A stretch of 64,000 bases of DNA from Thermobifida alba (GTDB taxonomy: Bacteria; Actinomycetota; Actinomycetes; Streptosporangiales; Streptosporangiaceae), in assembly GCF_023208015.1 (NCBI RefSeq), contig NZ_CP051627.1:1-64000 (forward strand), read 5' to 3'. Within the stretch, counting starts at the first letter, position 1, and each line of letters starts with the position of its first letter. The position numbers and the translations under genes were made by a program. The notes below the pieces were generated by a model. The model had not been told where the DNA came from and ran no database searches. It worked only from the letters and a program-made list of their open reading frames with translations. This document shows, in pieces, positions 1 through 8,427 of this stretch.

Positions 1-508
1 TCTTTGCACCTCCGATTAGTCAGGTCTAGGAGTGCGAGCGGTGCAGGGGAGTTCCCCTGCTCGCTTGGCGGGCTTCGGAGGGCACCAGGTGAGGGATTCT
101 TACGGTGGAGCCGTGCCAGAGGGTGGTCAGGAACGACGAGAATTGAAATAATCGGCCAGGTTCTGGATTCGGGTGCCGAGATCAGCGGATTCCCTGGAAT
201 CCCGCACCGGGGGGCGAGCTGAGGGCGGAGGACCCGCTCCACATCAAGAGGTGTGGCGGTGACCCTGACAGTCTCCTGAGGCGTAATGACGAGCCAGTAT
301 CAGGGGAGGCTTCGGGATTGACAATGATCGTGTCCGGAATATGGGAATGATGTCCGGACATCCCCTAAATGGGTGATGCTGTGAGGGGCCAGTGGTCACC
401 GAAAGAGGCTGGGAGGATGCTTCCAGTGTTCTTGCCAGGCGGAACGGCCACACCACGGATCGTGGAGTTCCGGTTTCCTCCGGGGACCGGCGTCGATAAT
501 CTCGGAGC
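1..508. other. Upstream non-coding region of the defence island
   Basis: I see no convincing gene in this stretch; short open frames here lack recognisable motifs. It holds a GC hairpin at 34-64 (7-bp stem GCAGGGG/CCCCTGC with an AGTT loop, extended by GCGA/TCGC across a bulge) that could end an upstream transcript, and a promoter with repeats near 318-360 that probably drives the methylase gene. Confidence 0.5.
318..360 (+). promoter_or_regulatory. Likely promoter with TGTCCGGA direct repeats ahead of the DISARM methylase
   Basis: A TTGACA hexamer at 318-323 is followed 16 bases later by TATGGG at 340-345. The octamer TGTCCGGA occurs at 331-338, inside the spacer, and again at 351-358, where it forms the palindrome TGTCCGGACA. 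The 20-base periodicity and overlap with the promoter are what a repressor operator would look like. The transcript would have a leader of about 150 bases before the ATG at 509. Promoter activity and the regulator are inferred. Confidence 0.45.
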
Positions 509-3500
509 ATGCCTCCGAAGCGGCGCGGTACGCGCATCCCCCAGCAGACGCCCGCCGACCAGCACGCCGAGTGGCTGCGGCTCGTCGCTCCCGACGGGCC
601 GTTCCTGTCGGTGGACGTCCTCACCCAGGTTTTTCCGCACGGCCTCGACAGCGTGGACACCGACACTCGGAGCCGAGTACGCCAGGCGTGGGGCGAGGTC
701 CAGGCCGACCCCGACCTGCTGCTGCCCTCCTGGATCGACTTCGTCACCGAGAAGCTGCTCGGCTGGAAACCGCGCTTCTTCACTGAACCAACCCGGAGCG
801 GACCCGGACCGCACCCCGACCGTGTGCTCACCGGCCCCGGTCCCAGCGGGCAGCCCGAACCACGCCTGCACCTGTATCGCCTTCCCTGGGAAACCGACCT
901 CACCAGCGCCCGGCGCGACAGCCCTGCTCCGGTCGAACGGGCCGCGGCACGCTGCCGTAGCGAAGGCGTCCCCCTGGCGCTGCTCACCAACGGACGCCTG
1001 TGGGCACTGGTCCACGCCCGCCCCGGAGAACCCACCTCCACAGCCGTTTTCGACGCTGACCTGTGGCTGGAGGAACCGGTCCTCCTAGCGGCCTTCGTCA
1101 CGCTGCTCGCCGGCAACCGGGTGCGCCTGCCCGAGATCGAGCGTGACGGCACCAATCCCACCGACTCCACGGCGGCGCTGTTCGCCCGCACCTTCGCCGC
1201 GCAGGGCAGCCTCACCGAAAAGCTCGGCGAACAGGTCCGCCAGGCCGTGGAACTGCTGGTCGCCGAGATCGCCCGCCTCGACCGGGAGGCGGACGGCGCA
1301 CTGCTCGCTCCCGTCAGTGAACGCGACATCTACCGAGGTGCGCTCACCGTCCTCATGCGGATCGTGTTCCTGCTCTACGCCGAGGAGCAGCGGCTGCTGC
1401 CCGGCGACGACCTCTACGTCGAGCACTACTCGGTGACCCGACTCTACGACCAGTTGAAGCGAGACCAGGACCGGCACGGCGAGCAGATCGGCGACCGCAG
1501 GGCCGCCGCCTGGCCGCGCCTGATCGCCCTGTTCACCGGTATCTACAAGGGGGTGGAACACCCCGACCTGCGCATGCCCGCCTACGGGGGTGAGATGTTC
1601 AGCCCCACCCGGTTCCCATGGCTGGACGGACTGCGGGTCACCGACCGGGTCGTCTTCCAAGTCCTCGACGCTCTGCTCATGCTGCGTCCCCGCGGCAGGA
1701 AGGGCACGCCCACCCGAATCTCCTACAAGGGACTCGGAGTCGAGGACATCGGGCACATCTACGAGGGCCTGCTGGAGTTCTCCTGCGTCCGGGTAGACGA
1801 ACCGTACGTGGGACTCATCGGCAAACGTGAACCGGAGCTGCCGCTTCGCGAACTGGAAACCCAGTACTCGGCAGGGGAAGAGCACTTCCTCGCCTGGCTG
1901 AAGGAGCAGACCGACGCCACCTCCAAGCAGTTGGAGAAAGCGCTGGCCGCCGTCCCCACAGCCGAGCAGAGCGCCGCCCTGCACGCAGCCGGGGACTCCG
2001 ACGCCGACCTTGCCGACCGGGTCCTGCCGTTCTGGGGCCTGCTCCGCGCGGATCTACGCAGCGAGCCGACGGTCTTCCCCGCCCGGTCAGTGCTGTTCAC
2101 CCAGGTGGGAGAGCGCCGCAAGACCGGCACCCACTACACGCCGCGCTCCCTGGCAGAAAAGGTCGTCGAGCACACCCTTGCTCCGCTGGTCCACAGCCCG
2201 GGACCGGCCGAGGGCGCAGAGCGCGCGGAATGGCGGGTCAAACCCGCTGAGGAATTGCTGAAGCTGAAGGTCGTGGATCCGGCTATGGGGTCGGGGGCGT
2301 TCCTCGTGGCGGCCTGCCGCTATCTCGCCGACCGTGTGGTGGAGGCATGGCGGCGCGACGGCCTGCCGAGAGAGATCGAAGAAGCCCTCGGCTGGGACGC
2401 CAACTTCGACGACTTGACCCTGTTCGCCAAGCGCCGGGTTGCCGCCTCGTGCCTCTACGGTGTGGACCGCGACGACATGGCGGTGGAACTGGCCAAGCTG
2501 TCGCTGTGGCTGGAGACCCTGGAGAAGAACAAGCCGTTCAGCTTCCTCGACCACGCCCTGCGCTGCGGGGACTCCCTGGTGGGGTTGGTCAGCGAGGAAC
2601 AGCTCCGAGCATTCCACACTGACCCGGAGCGGGGCCGTAGCTTGCACGCCAACGTGATCGAAATCCAGAACGAGATCGAAAGCGTGCTGGCTGAGACTGC
2701 TGACCTGAGGAAGCAGATCGAGGAGATCCCGGACAACGATCCCTCGGACATCGAGAGGAAGACAGACCTGCTCGCCAAGGCGAGGCGACACTCCCAGCGG
2801 TTCCGTCTCGCCGCTGATGCGGTGATCGCTGCCGCGTTGGCGGCCGACCGCTACACCACGGTGGAACGCTGGTGGGAGCAGGGAGACAGGGAGAGCAAGA
2901 AACTCGGCTGGCAGGCGGCCTACGACGACCTGCTGCTCAACATTTCCGCCGACATGAGGGCGCTGCTGGATGAGAGAACCCACGACTCCCTCGTGGAGGA
3001 ACGATTCAGGGAACGTATCGAGGACTGGCTGACCGGAGAGCGGGAAGCCCCGATCAAGCCGTTGCACTGGGTGCTGGAGTTCCCCGAGGTGATGGGCAAC
3101 GGCGGGTTCGACGCGGTAGTGGGCAACCCGCCGTTCATCGGCGGGCAGCGGCTCACCGGCATCCTCGGCACTGACGTGCGCGAGTACCTGGTGGTGGACA
3201 TCGCCGGAGGCAAGCGGGGCAGCGCCGACCTGTGCTCCTACTTCCTGCTGCGCAACCTGAAGCTCGCCCCGAAGGGCCGTACCGGGATCATCGCCACCAA
3301 CACCATCGCCCAGGGGGACACCCGGGAAGTAGGCCTGGACCAGGTAGTCGAACAAGGATGGACCATCTACCGGGCTGTCAAAAGCCAGAAGTGGCAAGGA
3401 AGCGCAAACGTACACGTCTCGCTGGTATGGGCAGGACACGCCGGGGAGCAGGAGAAGGCTGTCCTGAACGACGATCCCGTCCGGGCCATTACCTCGTCCC

Positions 3501-4600
3501 TGGACCCGGCATCACGGGTGGTCGAGGAAAGAAAGAAGCAAAAGAAGCGGTGGCAGCCGTGGAGGCTGGTGGCGAACGAAGACCAGGCGTTCATCGGAAC
3601 GTATGTCCTCGGTGAGGGGTTCATCCTGGAACCCGAGGAGGCAGAGGCCCTCATCGAACGAGATCCCCGCAACCGGGACGTGCTGTTCCCCTACCTCAAC
3701 GGTAAAGACCTCAACACCCGTCCGGACTGCTCTCCCAGTCGCTGGGTCATCAACTTTGGCACGATGACCGAAGACGAGGCCCGAGAATACCCTGAGCCAT
3801 TCGCCATCGTAGAGCGAGACGTGAAGCCTCAGAGGATGGCGCAGAAAGATGACTACGGGCGTAAGTACTGGTGGCAGTTCTTGAGAACCCGGCCAGAGAT
3901 GCAAGAGGCGATCTCGGGCTTGGATCGAGTTCTGGTTATCACCCTTGTGAGTCCGTTGGTCATGCCAGCCTTTGTTCTTGCTGGACAAGTTTTTGCCCAT
4001 AAACTTGCGGTTTTCGCTACTAGCAAAACTTCTCACTTCTCTGTTTTGTCAAGTGCCTTTCATTATCACTGGGCGTGGGCTCGTTCTTCTACTATGAAGG
4101 CGGATCTTAATTATTCCCCTTCGGATGTCTATGAGACCTTTCCGCATCCAAAACTTACAACCAAGGTGACCGAGACCGGCGAACTCCTCGACTCCTTCCG
4201 CCGTCCCCTGATGCTCTCCCGGCAACTCGGTCTCACCAAGCTCTACAACCTCGTTCACGATCCCGACTACTCCGACTCCGACATCGACCGCCTCCGTGAG
4301 ATCCACGTGGAGATCGACGAAGCCGTCAAGGAAGCTTACGGCTGGCACGACCTCGACCTCGGGCACGGCCACCACGAGACCCCGCAGGGGACGCGCTGGA
4401 CGATCAGCCCCGCCGCCCGGGTGGAGGTGCTGGACCGGTTGCTGGAGTTGAACTTCGCCCGGCACGACGAAGAGGTGCGGAAGGGCCTGTACCCGAGCAG
4501 GAAGCGCAAGGGTGCGGCCAAGAAGAAGCGGAAGCCTGCGGCCACTCCCCAGCCCTCGATCGACGGCGCGATGTTCCCCCCGGACAACGCACTGTTCTAG
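509..4600 (+). CDS. Eco57I/PglX-type N6-adenine DNA methylase, probable DISARM methylase (DrmMI-like)
   Basis: 1363-residue adenine-specific DNA methyltransferase, expected to methylate host DNA so the linked DISARM nuclease/helicase machinery spares it. The RKTGTHYTP segment near residue 535 precedes AdoMet motif I (D590-P-A-M-G-S-G596), and motif IV is N873-P-P-F876, as in gamma-class Eco57I/PglX enzymes. The N-terminal 400 residues resemble the front part of such large methylases, but no nuclease signature is visible. The C-terminal third is the predicted target-recognition region; residues about 1140-1220 (3930-4170) are strikingly AT-rich and use codons unlike the rest, suggesting a swapped specificity segment. 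The start at 509 has GGAG only one base upstream, so the exact start is uncertain. Class 1 DISARM carries a methylase of this kind. A stand-alone BREX PglX is less likely because pglZ and brxC are absent here and drmABC is present. Confidence 0.82.
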   Translation: MPPKRRGTRIPQQTPADQHAEWLRLVAPDGPFLSVDVLTQVFPHGLDSVDTDTRSRVRQAWGEVQADPDLLLPSWIDFVTEKLLGWKPRFFTEPTRSGPGPHPDRVLTGPGPSGQPEPRLHLYRLPWETDLTSARRDSPAPVERAAARCRSEGVPLALLTNGRLWALVHARPGEPTSTAVFDADLWLEEPVLLAAFVTLLAGNRVRLPEIERDGTNPTDSTAALFARTFAAQGSLTEKLGEQVRQAVELLVAEIARLDREADGALLAPVSERDIYRGALTVLMRIVFLLYAEEQRLLPGDDLYVEHYSVTRLYDQLKRDQDRHGEQIGDRRAAAWPRLIALFTGIYKGVEHPDLRMPAYGGEMFSPTRFPWLDGLRVTDRVVFQVLDALLMLRPRGRKGTPTRISYKGLGVEDIGHIYEGLLEFSCVRVDEPYVGLIGKREPELPLRELETQYSAGEEHFLAWLKEQTDATSKQLEKALAAVPTAEQSAALHAAGDSDADLADRVLPFWGLLRADLRSEPTVFPARSVLFTQVGERRKTGTHYTPRSLAEKVVEHTLAPLVHSPGPAEGAERAEWRVKPAEELLKLKVVDPAMGSGAFLVAACRYLADRVVEAWRRDGLPREIEEALGWDANFDDLTLFAKRRVAASCLYGVDRDDMAVELAKLSLWLETLEKNKPFSFLDHALRCGDSLVGLVSEEQLRAFHTDPERGRSLHANVIEIQNEIESVLAETADLRKQIEEIPDNDPSDIERKTDLLAKARRHSQRFRLAADAVIAAALAADRYTTVERWWEQGDRESKKLGWQAAYDDLLLNISADMRALLDERTHDSLVEERFRERIEDWLTGEREAPIKPLHWVLEFPEVMGNGGFDAVVGNPPFIGGQRLTGILGTDVREYLVVDIAGGKRGSADLCSYFLLRNLKLAPKGRTGIIATNTIAQGDTREVGLDQVVEQGWTIYRAVKSQKWQGSANVHVSLVWAGHAGEQEKAVLNDDPVRAITSSLDPASRVVEERKKQKKRWQPWRLVANEDQAFIGTYVLGEGFILEPEEAEALIERDPRNRDVLFPYLNGKDLNTRPDCSPSRWVINFGTMTEDEAREYPEPFAIVERDVKPQRMAQKDDYGRKYWWQFLRTRPEMQEAISGLDRVLVITLVSPLVMPAFVLAGQVFAHKLAVFATSKTSHFSVLSSAFHYHWAWARSSTMKADLNYSPSDVYETFPHPKLTTKVTETGELLDSFRRPLMLSRQLGLTKLYNLVHDPDYSDSDIDRLREIHVEIDEAVKEAYGWHDLDLGHGHHETPQGTRWTISPAARVEVLDRLLELNFARHDEEVRKGLYPSRKRKGAAKKKRKPAATPQPSIDGAMFPPDNALF

Positions 4601-4668
4601 GGCCCTGAGTCCAAGCCGACAAGCCCTCCGGGGAGTCTCTGAAGAGAGACGGGAAGGAAGCTGATCTT

Positions 4669-5898
4669 GTGGAGAGACGGCTGCTTGAGCTGAGCGTCGA
4701 GAACTTCCGCAGCCTGCGTCGAGTCAAGATTCCGCTCGGACCGCTCAATGTGCTGGTCGGACCCAATGGCGTGGGAAAGACGAATGTACTCGACGTGTTC
4801 GGATTCCTTGCCGACATCATCCGGTACGACATCGAGCCCGCACTGAACGCCAGAGGCGGTTTCTCGGCAACTGCGTTTCGGGGGATGGAAGGAACGCCGT
4901 CCCACATCCGGATCAACCTGAAGGCCACTTGGACCAGGAACAGTAGTCACAACGCCCCCGACGAGTACGAGCTGCGTATCACCCAACGTTCGAAAGGAGA
5001 ATCCGTTTCGCTGTCACGCCGGGAGAGCTTTAGGTTCAAACGCACTCAGGGGCGCGGACGGCGGATCACCATCAGTGGGCAGAGGGCCCAAGTGGTCGAC
5101 GTGAAGCAGGAGACCAAGGAGGAGACGAGACACTCGATCGGTCTGCGCCGTCTCAGCAGTGGGCTGTCCGTCCTCCCTCGGCTGACCGACGAGTCCGGCG
5201 GGACCGAGGTGGCCGCGCTTGCAGAACGGCTCGCTTCGTTTCGGGTGTTTGACGTGAACGTTTCCGCGGCCTGTAACCCTACGCGCTACCCGGTTGCCAT
5301 GAATCACCTCTCACTGGCTGACGGGGCTTTCACGCTGGCCCCCGACGCTTCCAATCTCGCCGCGTTCCTGCTGTGGCTGCGAGAGGAGGAGGAAGAGGCG
5401 TGGGGGCAGCTTGAGGAGGACGCTCGGGAAGTCCTGCCGCAGCTGAACCGGATCGATTTTGACTTTCCTTCGGGGGCGGGGCGCGAGGTCGTCATTGTGC
5501 TGCACGAAAAAGGGCTGAACGGTCCTATACAGCTCATTGACGCTTCCTATGGGACCATCCGGCTGCTGGGACTTCTCGCACTGCTCTACGATCCGTATCC
5601 GCCCGCACTCACCTGTATTGAGGAGATCGACCACGGTCTTCACCCGCAGGCGTTGGAGTTGCTGGTCGAACGCCTCCGGGACGCGAGTGAACGCACTCAG
5701 TTCCTCATCGCGACTCACTCACCTGCCCTCGCCGACCGGTTGAAACCCCACGAATTGATCGTCTGCCAGCGTGACGAGCAGGGAGCTTCACAGGTTCCGG
5801 CGCTGTCCACCAGACAGATCGAGGAGATCGTGGAGGCCAGCGAAGGGCTGCCGCTGGGAGAACTGTGGTTCTCGGGCAGTCTGGGAGGGGACCTTTGA
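4669..5898 (+). CDS. AAA family ATPase (RecF/OLD-like, AAA_21 type)
   Basis: 409-residue ABC-type AAA ATPase of the single-polypeptide group used in many phage-defence pairs. It opens with a RecF-like strand (LLELSVENFRSL), Walker A is G31-PNGVGKT, Walker B is near residues 314-321 (LTCIEEID), and the H-loop is ATHSPALADRL. A GTG start is chosen because GGAAGGAAG lies 8 bases upstream. It begins 68 bases after the methylase gene and its stop overlaps the TTG start of the next gene, so the two proteins are probably made together. An AAA ATPase next to a DUF4276/TOPRIM-like protein recalls OLD, Gabija and Septu arrangements. Whether it serves DISARM or is an independent defence module cannot be told from sequence. 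Confidence 0.75.
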   Translation: MERRLLELSVENFRSLRRVKIPLGPLNVLVGPNGVGKTNVLDVFGFLADIIRYDIEPALNARGGFSATAFRGMEGTPSHIRINLKATWTRNSSHNAPDEYELRITQRSKGESVSLSRRESFRFKRTQGRGRRITISGQRAQVVDVKQETKEETRHSIGLRRLSSGLSVLPRLTDESGGTEVAALAERLASFRVFDVNVSAACNPTRYPVAMNHLSLADGAFTLAPDASNLAAFLLWLREEEEEAWGQLEEDAREVLPQLNRIDFDFPSGAGREVVIVLHEKGLNGPIQLIDASYGTIRLLGLLALLYDPYPPALTCIEEIDHGLHPQALELLVERLRDASERTQFLIATHSPALADRLKPHELIVCQRDEQGASQVPALSTRQIEEIVEASEGLPLGELWFSGSLGGDL

Positions 5899-6575
5899 GC
5901 CGGAGAGGGGGCACCAGCACCAGGGCGACGCGCAAACCGGTGGTCGTCGTTGCGGGGGAGGACCGCAATGACCGTGCGAGTCTGCGCATCCTGCTTGAAG
6001 AGATCTGTCCGGAGATGCGTGGCCGGATCGTCGAGATCAAGGACAAAGTGCGCTTACGGGAAGCGACGGGGAGCAACCTCAGAGACCGGGTTGACACGCT
6101 GGCACGCAAGGTCCGGGCGCGGGCAAAGCTGGAACAGGCAGAAGTAGCCTGTGTCTTCATCCATGAGGACCTCGACGCCCCGGAGAGTCGGGGGTACTCG
6201 GAAGTCCACCAGAAAGTGGAACGCGAACTCCGCACTCAACTCGACAGCGCCCACTACGTGCTGGCTGTAGCGGAGATGGAGGCGTGGATGCTGCTCTTCC
6301 CCCAGGCGCTCACCGCCATGGTGTCCACATGGAAACTCCCCGCCAAACATCAGGGCAGAGACACCGGGCGGATCACCGACCCGAAGAAAATCCTGATGGG
6401 CGAGCTTGGAAAAGGAAAACGGCGCTACCGGGAATCGGACGCCTCGGACGTGTTCCGCACGATCGTCGACGGCGGCCACCTCGCCTCGCCGAAAGGCTCC
6501 AACCGCTCCTGGGACCGATTCTGTTCGGACGCCCGCGAGTGCGGTAGCAGCCACCTCAGAGTGGGAAAAGGCTGA
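5895..6575 (+). CDS. DUF4276-like protein with TOPRIM-type acidic motifs, partner of the AAA ATPase
   Basis: 226-residue protein translationally coupled to the ATPase: its TTG start overlaps the ATPase stop, with a GGGAGGGG ribosome site 5 bases upstream. The N-terminus has a hydrophobic strand then an acidic turn (VVVVAGEDRND, E22), followed by a second strand ending in HEDLD (E91, D92, D94), an arrangement like the Glu and DxD motifs of TOPRIM nucleases. The segment AEMEAWMLL (residues 126-134) matches the Glu-Ala-Trp hallmark of DUF4276. The likely role is the effector, possibly a nuclease, of a two-gene ATPase-effector pair. This is inferred from motifs and neighbourhood; the family assignment is from memory of motifs, not a search. 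Confidence 0.6.
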   Translation: MSRRGGTSTRATRKPVVVVAGEDRNDRASLRILLEEICPEMRGRIVEIKDKVRLREATGSNLRDRVDTLARKVRARAKLEQAEVACVFIHEDLDAPESRGYSEVHQKVERELRTQLDSAHYVLAVAEMEAWMLLFPQALTAMVSTWKLPAKHQGRDTGRITDPKKILMGELGKGKRRYRESDASDVFRTIVDGGHLASPKGSNRSWDRFCSDARECGSSHLRVGKG

Positions 6576-6633
6576 TCGAGCTCGGCTTTTAGTTTTGCAT
6601 GAGTGTCTCAAGAATCAAATTGATCAACAAGTA

Positions 6634-6679
6634 CCGTTGTGGTTAGGATCGGGCGTACGCCCGATCCTAACCACAACGG
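6634..6679. repeat. Perfect 46-bp palindrome
   Basis: Positions 6634-6656 are the exact reverse complement of 6657-6679, with no loop and GTAC at the centre. The arms begin CCGTTGTGGTTAGG. It lies 58 bases after the DUF4276-like gene. As RNA it would be a very stable hairpin, but no U-tract follows. Together with the next repeat it forms a twin-hairpin block. Confidence 0.9.
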
Positions 6680-6681
6680 CG

Positions 6682-6740
6682 CCGTTCGTCGCGCTTCGAA
6701 GTCATCACTCTAAGTGATGACTTCGAAGCGCGACGAACGG
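6682..6740. repeat. Perfect inverted repeat, 28-bp arms with 3-base loop
   Basis: Arms 6682-6709 and 6713-6740 are perfect reverse complements around the loop CTA. Both this repeat and the palindrome two bases upstream start and end with CCGTT/AACGG, so the pair may share an origin such as the ends of a mobile element or an unusual terminator. Its 3' end abuts the remnant of a minus-strand gene. Confidence 0.9.
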
Positions 6741-6749
6741 GTTCTCCGT

Positions 6750-7020
6750 TCAGGCTGAGGCGGCTCGGACTGACGATGAGAACCTCTCGGCGAGTTCGTG
6801 CATGGACAGGAAGTAGCGGCCGTGGGTCTGGAGCAGATCGTTGCGGGCCCGGGCGCTGAGCACACGGCTTCGATGTTCTGGTCTCGGTAGGTGTCCTCAG
6901 TCGCGAACCAGGCGTGCATGGCCTCGCGGGTGTCGCTGAACTCTGCCTCGCTGAGCAGCGCACCTCGCGAGCGGTCGTAGACCAGTAGGAAACTCTTCGC
7001 GTACCCACCGTACTCTCGCA
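6750..7020 (-). pseudogene. Degraded remnant of a small actinobacterial hypothetical protein
   Basis: On the minus strand an open frame reads GGYAKSFLLVYDRSRGALL, then SDTREAMHAWFATEDTYRD, then shifts frame near 6850 and continues as ARNDLLQTHGRYFLSMHELA to a stop at 6750. This pattern resembles a short hypothetical protein common in actinobacteria. The copy is 5'-truncated (a TAG lies just upstream), lacks a start codon, and needs a one-base frameshift. It points to past insertion or deletion at this junction, beside the two large palindromes. The family likeness is from memory. Confidence 0.5.
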
Positions 7021-7225
7021 GCTACGTGAGTTCTGTGTAACTTCCAGTGCTGATTGCAATCATCGGCTGATCGAAAATGTGAAAGAAGTGGCTCAGCTGC
7101 TCGTGTTGGTTTGCTAGGAAGCTTTTGTTCCTCCTGCGAGGGCTCAAATCGGAGAAATCTATAGCAGGGGTCATGCAAACTTGATAAGAAAGGAGCGGTG
7201 CGGCAGGAAGAGGTAGAGGGCAACG

Positions 7226-8170
7226 GTGAAGTCCTGGCAGCGGTTTCTCGTGCGGCCGATGGTGCGAGCGAAGCTCAGTGAACTGCACAGCCAAGGGTTC
7301 GAGTCCTTTTTCCACAGCTTGATGCAACTTCGCTACCCCGACTTCGTGCCGGTTCGCACCCAGGGCCGTCTGGGGGATCTGAGCGCCGACGGACTCACGA
7401 TCAACAACCGGAAGCTCTACGCGTGCTACGCGCCGGAGACCTACGACGCCTCCGAGATCAGAAGAAAGTTCACGAAGGACCTCGCCGGGGCCCTGGAGAA
7501 GCGCGGGGACGAGTTCGACACCTTCGTCTTCGTCCACAACGACCTCCGGGGGGTCGGGCCGGTGGTCAGCTCAGAGCTCAGCAAAGCCCGGACGGCCCAC
7601 CCCTCCATCGCGTTCGAAGTGTTCGGAGCGGCCCGTTTCATCCAGGAGATGTGCAGACTTGAAGTCCCGGATGCGGAGGACCTGCTCGGACAGGAGTTCC
7701 CCGCGGAAGAGACGGTCTCCGGGGTCGAGCTGAGGGACCTCGCTCCGCTCCTCGACGAACTGAGGGAGAAGCGGGCACAGGCCAGACCGCCGGGAGCGAT
7801 TTCTCCGCCGCCGCGCAACAAGCTCGAATACAACGGATTCTCCGTCGACCTGCGGGACGAACTGGTGCAGCGCATGAAGTACGTCCCTCTGGTCGAGGCC
7901 TACTACCAGCAGCGGAACGACCCGTTCGAACGCGACGAGGCCGCTGCCGCCTTCCACGTCGAGTACCAGCGGATCAGCCAGGAACACGAGGACCCCGACG
8001 AGGTCTTCTACCAGCTTCAGCAGTACGTTCTCGGCAACAAGGCTCCCTCGCGGAAGAGATACGTCGACGCGCAGGTCATCCTGATGTACTTCTTCGGGGA
8101 GTGTGAGATTTTCAAGGTCCCGCCCAAAGACTGGCAGCCGTCGGACGACTACACGGAGGTGGCAGGGTGA
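7226..8170 (+). CDS. ABC-three component (ABC-3C) system C-terminal/effector-type protein
   Basis: 314-residue first gene of a three-gene block typical of ABC-3C defence systems, in which a variable effector-type protein, a small middle component and a DUF2326 ATPase are co-encoded. The N-terminal 120 residues have a restriction-endonuclease-like flavour: LRYPDFVPVRTQGRLGD, then an Asp-Gly and LYACYAPETY, recalling GD-x-DG cores of PD-(D/E)xK proteins, though I cannot assign catalytic residues firmly. The C-terminal 100 residues (from about 205) are likely the conserved ABC-3C contact domain. The start is a GTG at 7226 behind AGAGGG. The gene ends in a GTGA overlap with the middle component. 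The 200-base upstream region is AT-richer than its surroundings and may hold the operon promoter. Confidence 0.65.
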   Translation: MKSWQRFLVRPMVRAKLSELHSQGFESFFHSLMQLRYPDFVPVRTQGRLGDLSADGLTINNRKLYACYAPETYDASEIRRKFTKDLAGALEKRGDEFDTFVFVHNDLRGVGPVVSSELSKARTAHPSIAFEVFGAARFIQEMCRLEVPDAEDLLGQEFPAEETVSGVELRDLAPLLDELREKRAQARPPGAISPPPRNKLEYNGFSVDLRDELVQRMKYVPLVEAYYQQRNDPFERDEAAAAFHVEYQRISQEHEDPDEVFYQLQQYVLGNKAPSRKRYVDAQVILMYFFGECEIFKVPPKDWQPSDDYTEVAG

Positions 8171-8427
8171 TCACCCCGACGAAGGGCATCGCGCCGCAAC
8201 GCGCCCTGCTCGCGGTCGGTGCGCAGATCCTGCTGGCCACCGAACGCCAGTCCGTCACCGTCACCCAGGCGTGGCGGCGGCTCAAGGAGTGGCGGGCCGA
8301 GCACCGGCACACCTCCCCCATTCCCTTCTGGTGGTTCGTCCTGGCTCTCGACGTCCTCTACGCGCTGGGAGTGGTCGAACTCCGCCACGACGTCCTCGTG
8401 TTCAGGGAGCGTCCCCATGCTGCGTGA
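8167..8427 (+). CDS. ABC-3C system middle component (MC6-like)
   Basis: 86-residue helical protein beginning ITPTKGIAPQRALLAVGAQI and ending with a hydrophobic helix (PFWWFVLALDVLYALGVVE), matching my recollection of the ABC-3C middle component 6 family, which bridges effector and ATPase. Its GTG start overlaps the stop of the preceding gene by GTGA, and its 3' end overlaps the ATPase gene by 11 bases, so the three products should be made in a fixed ratio. No enzymatic motif is visible. Confidence 0.75.
   Translation: MITPTKGIAPQRALLAVGAQILLATERQSVTVTQAWRRLKEWRAEHRHTSPIPFWWFVLALDVLYALGVVELRHDVLVFRERPHAA

Noticed and set aside
1-240. Small coding frame at the window start
   Set aside because: The frame has shadow-like composition, and a hairpin lies within it; no family is recognisable.
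509-4600. BREX system based on the PglX-like methylase
   Set aside because: No pglZ, brxC/pglY or brxB-like gene is in the window, and drmABC is present, so DISARM explains the methylase better.
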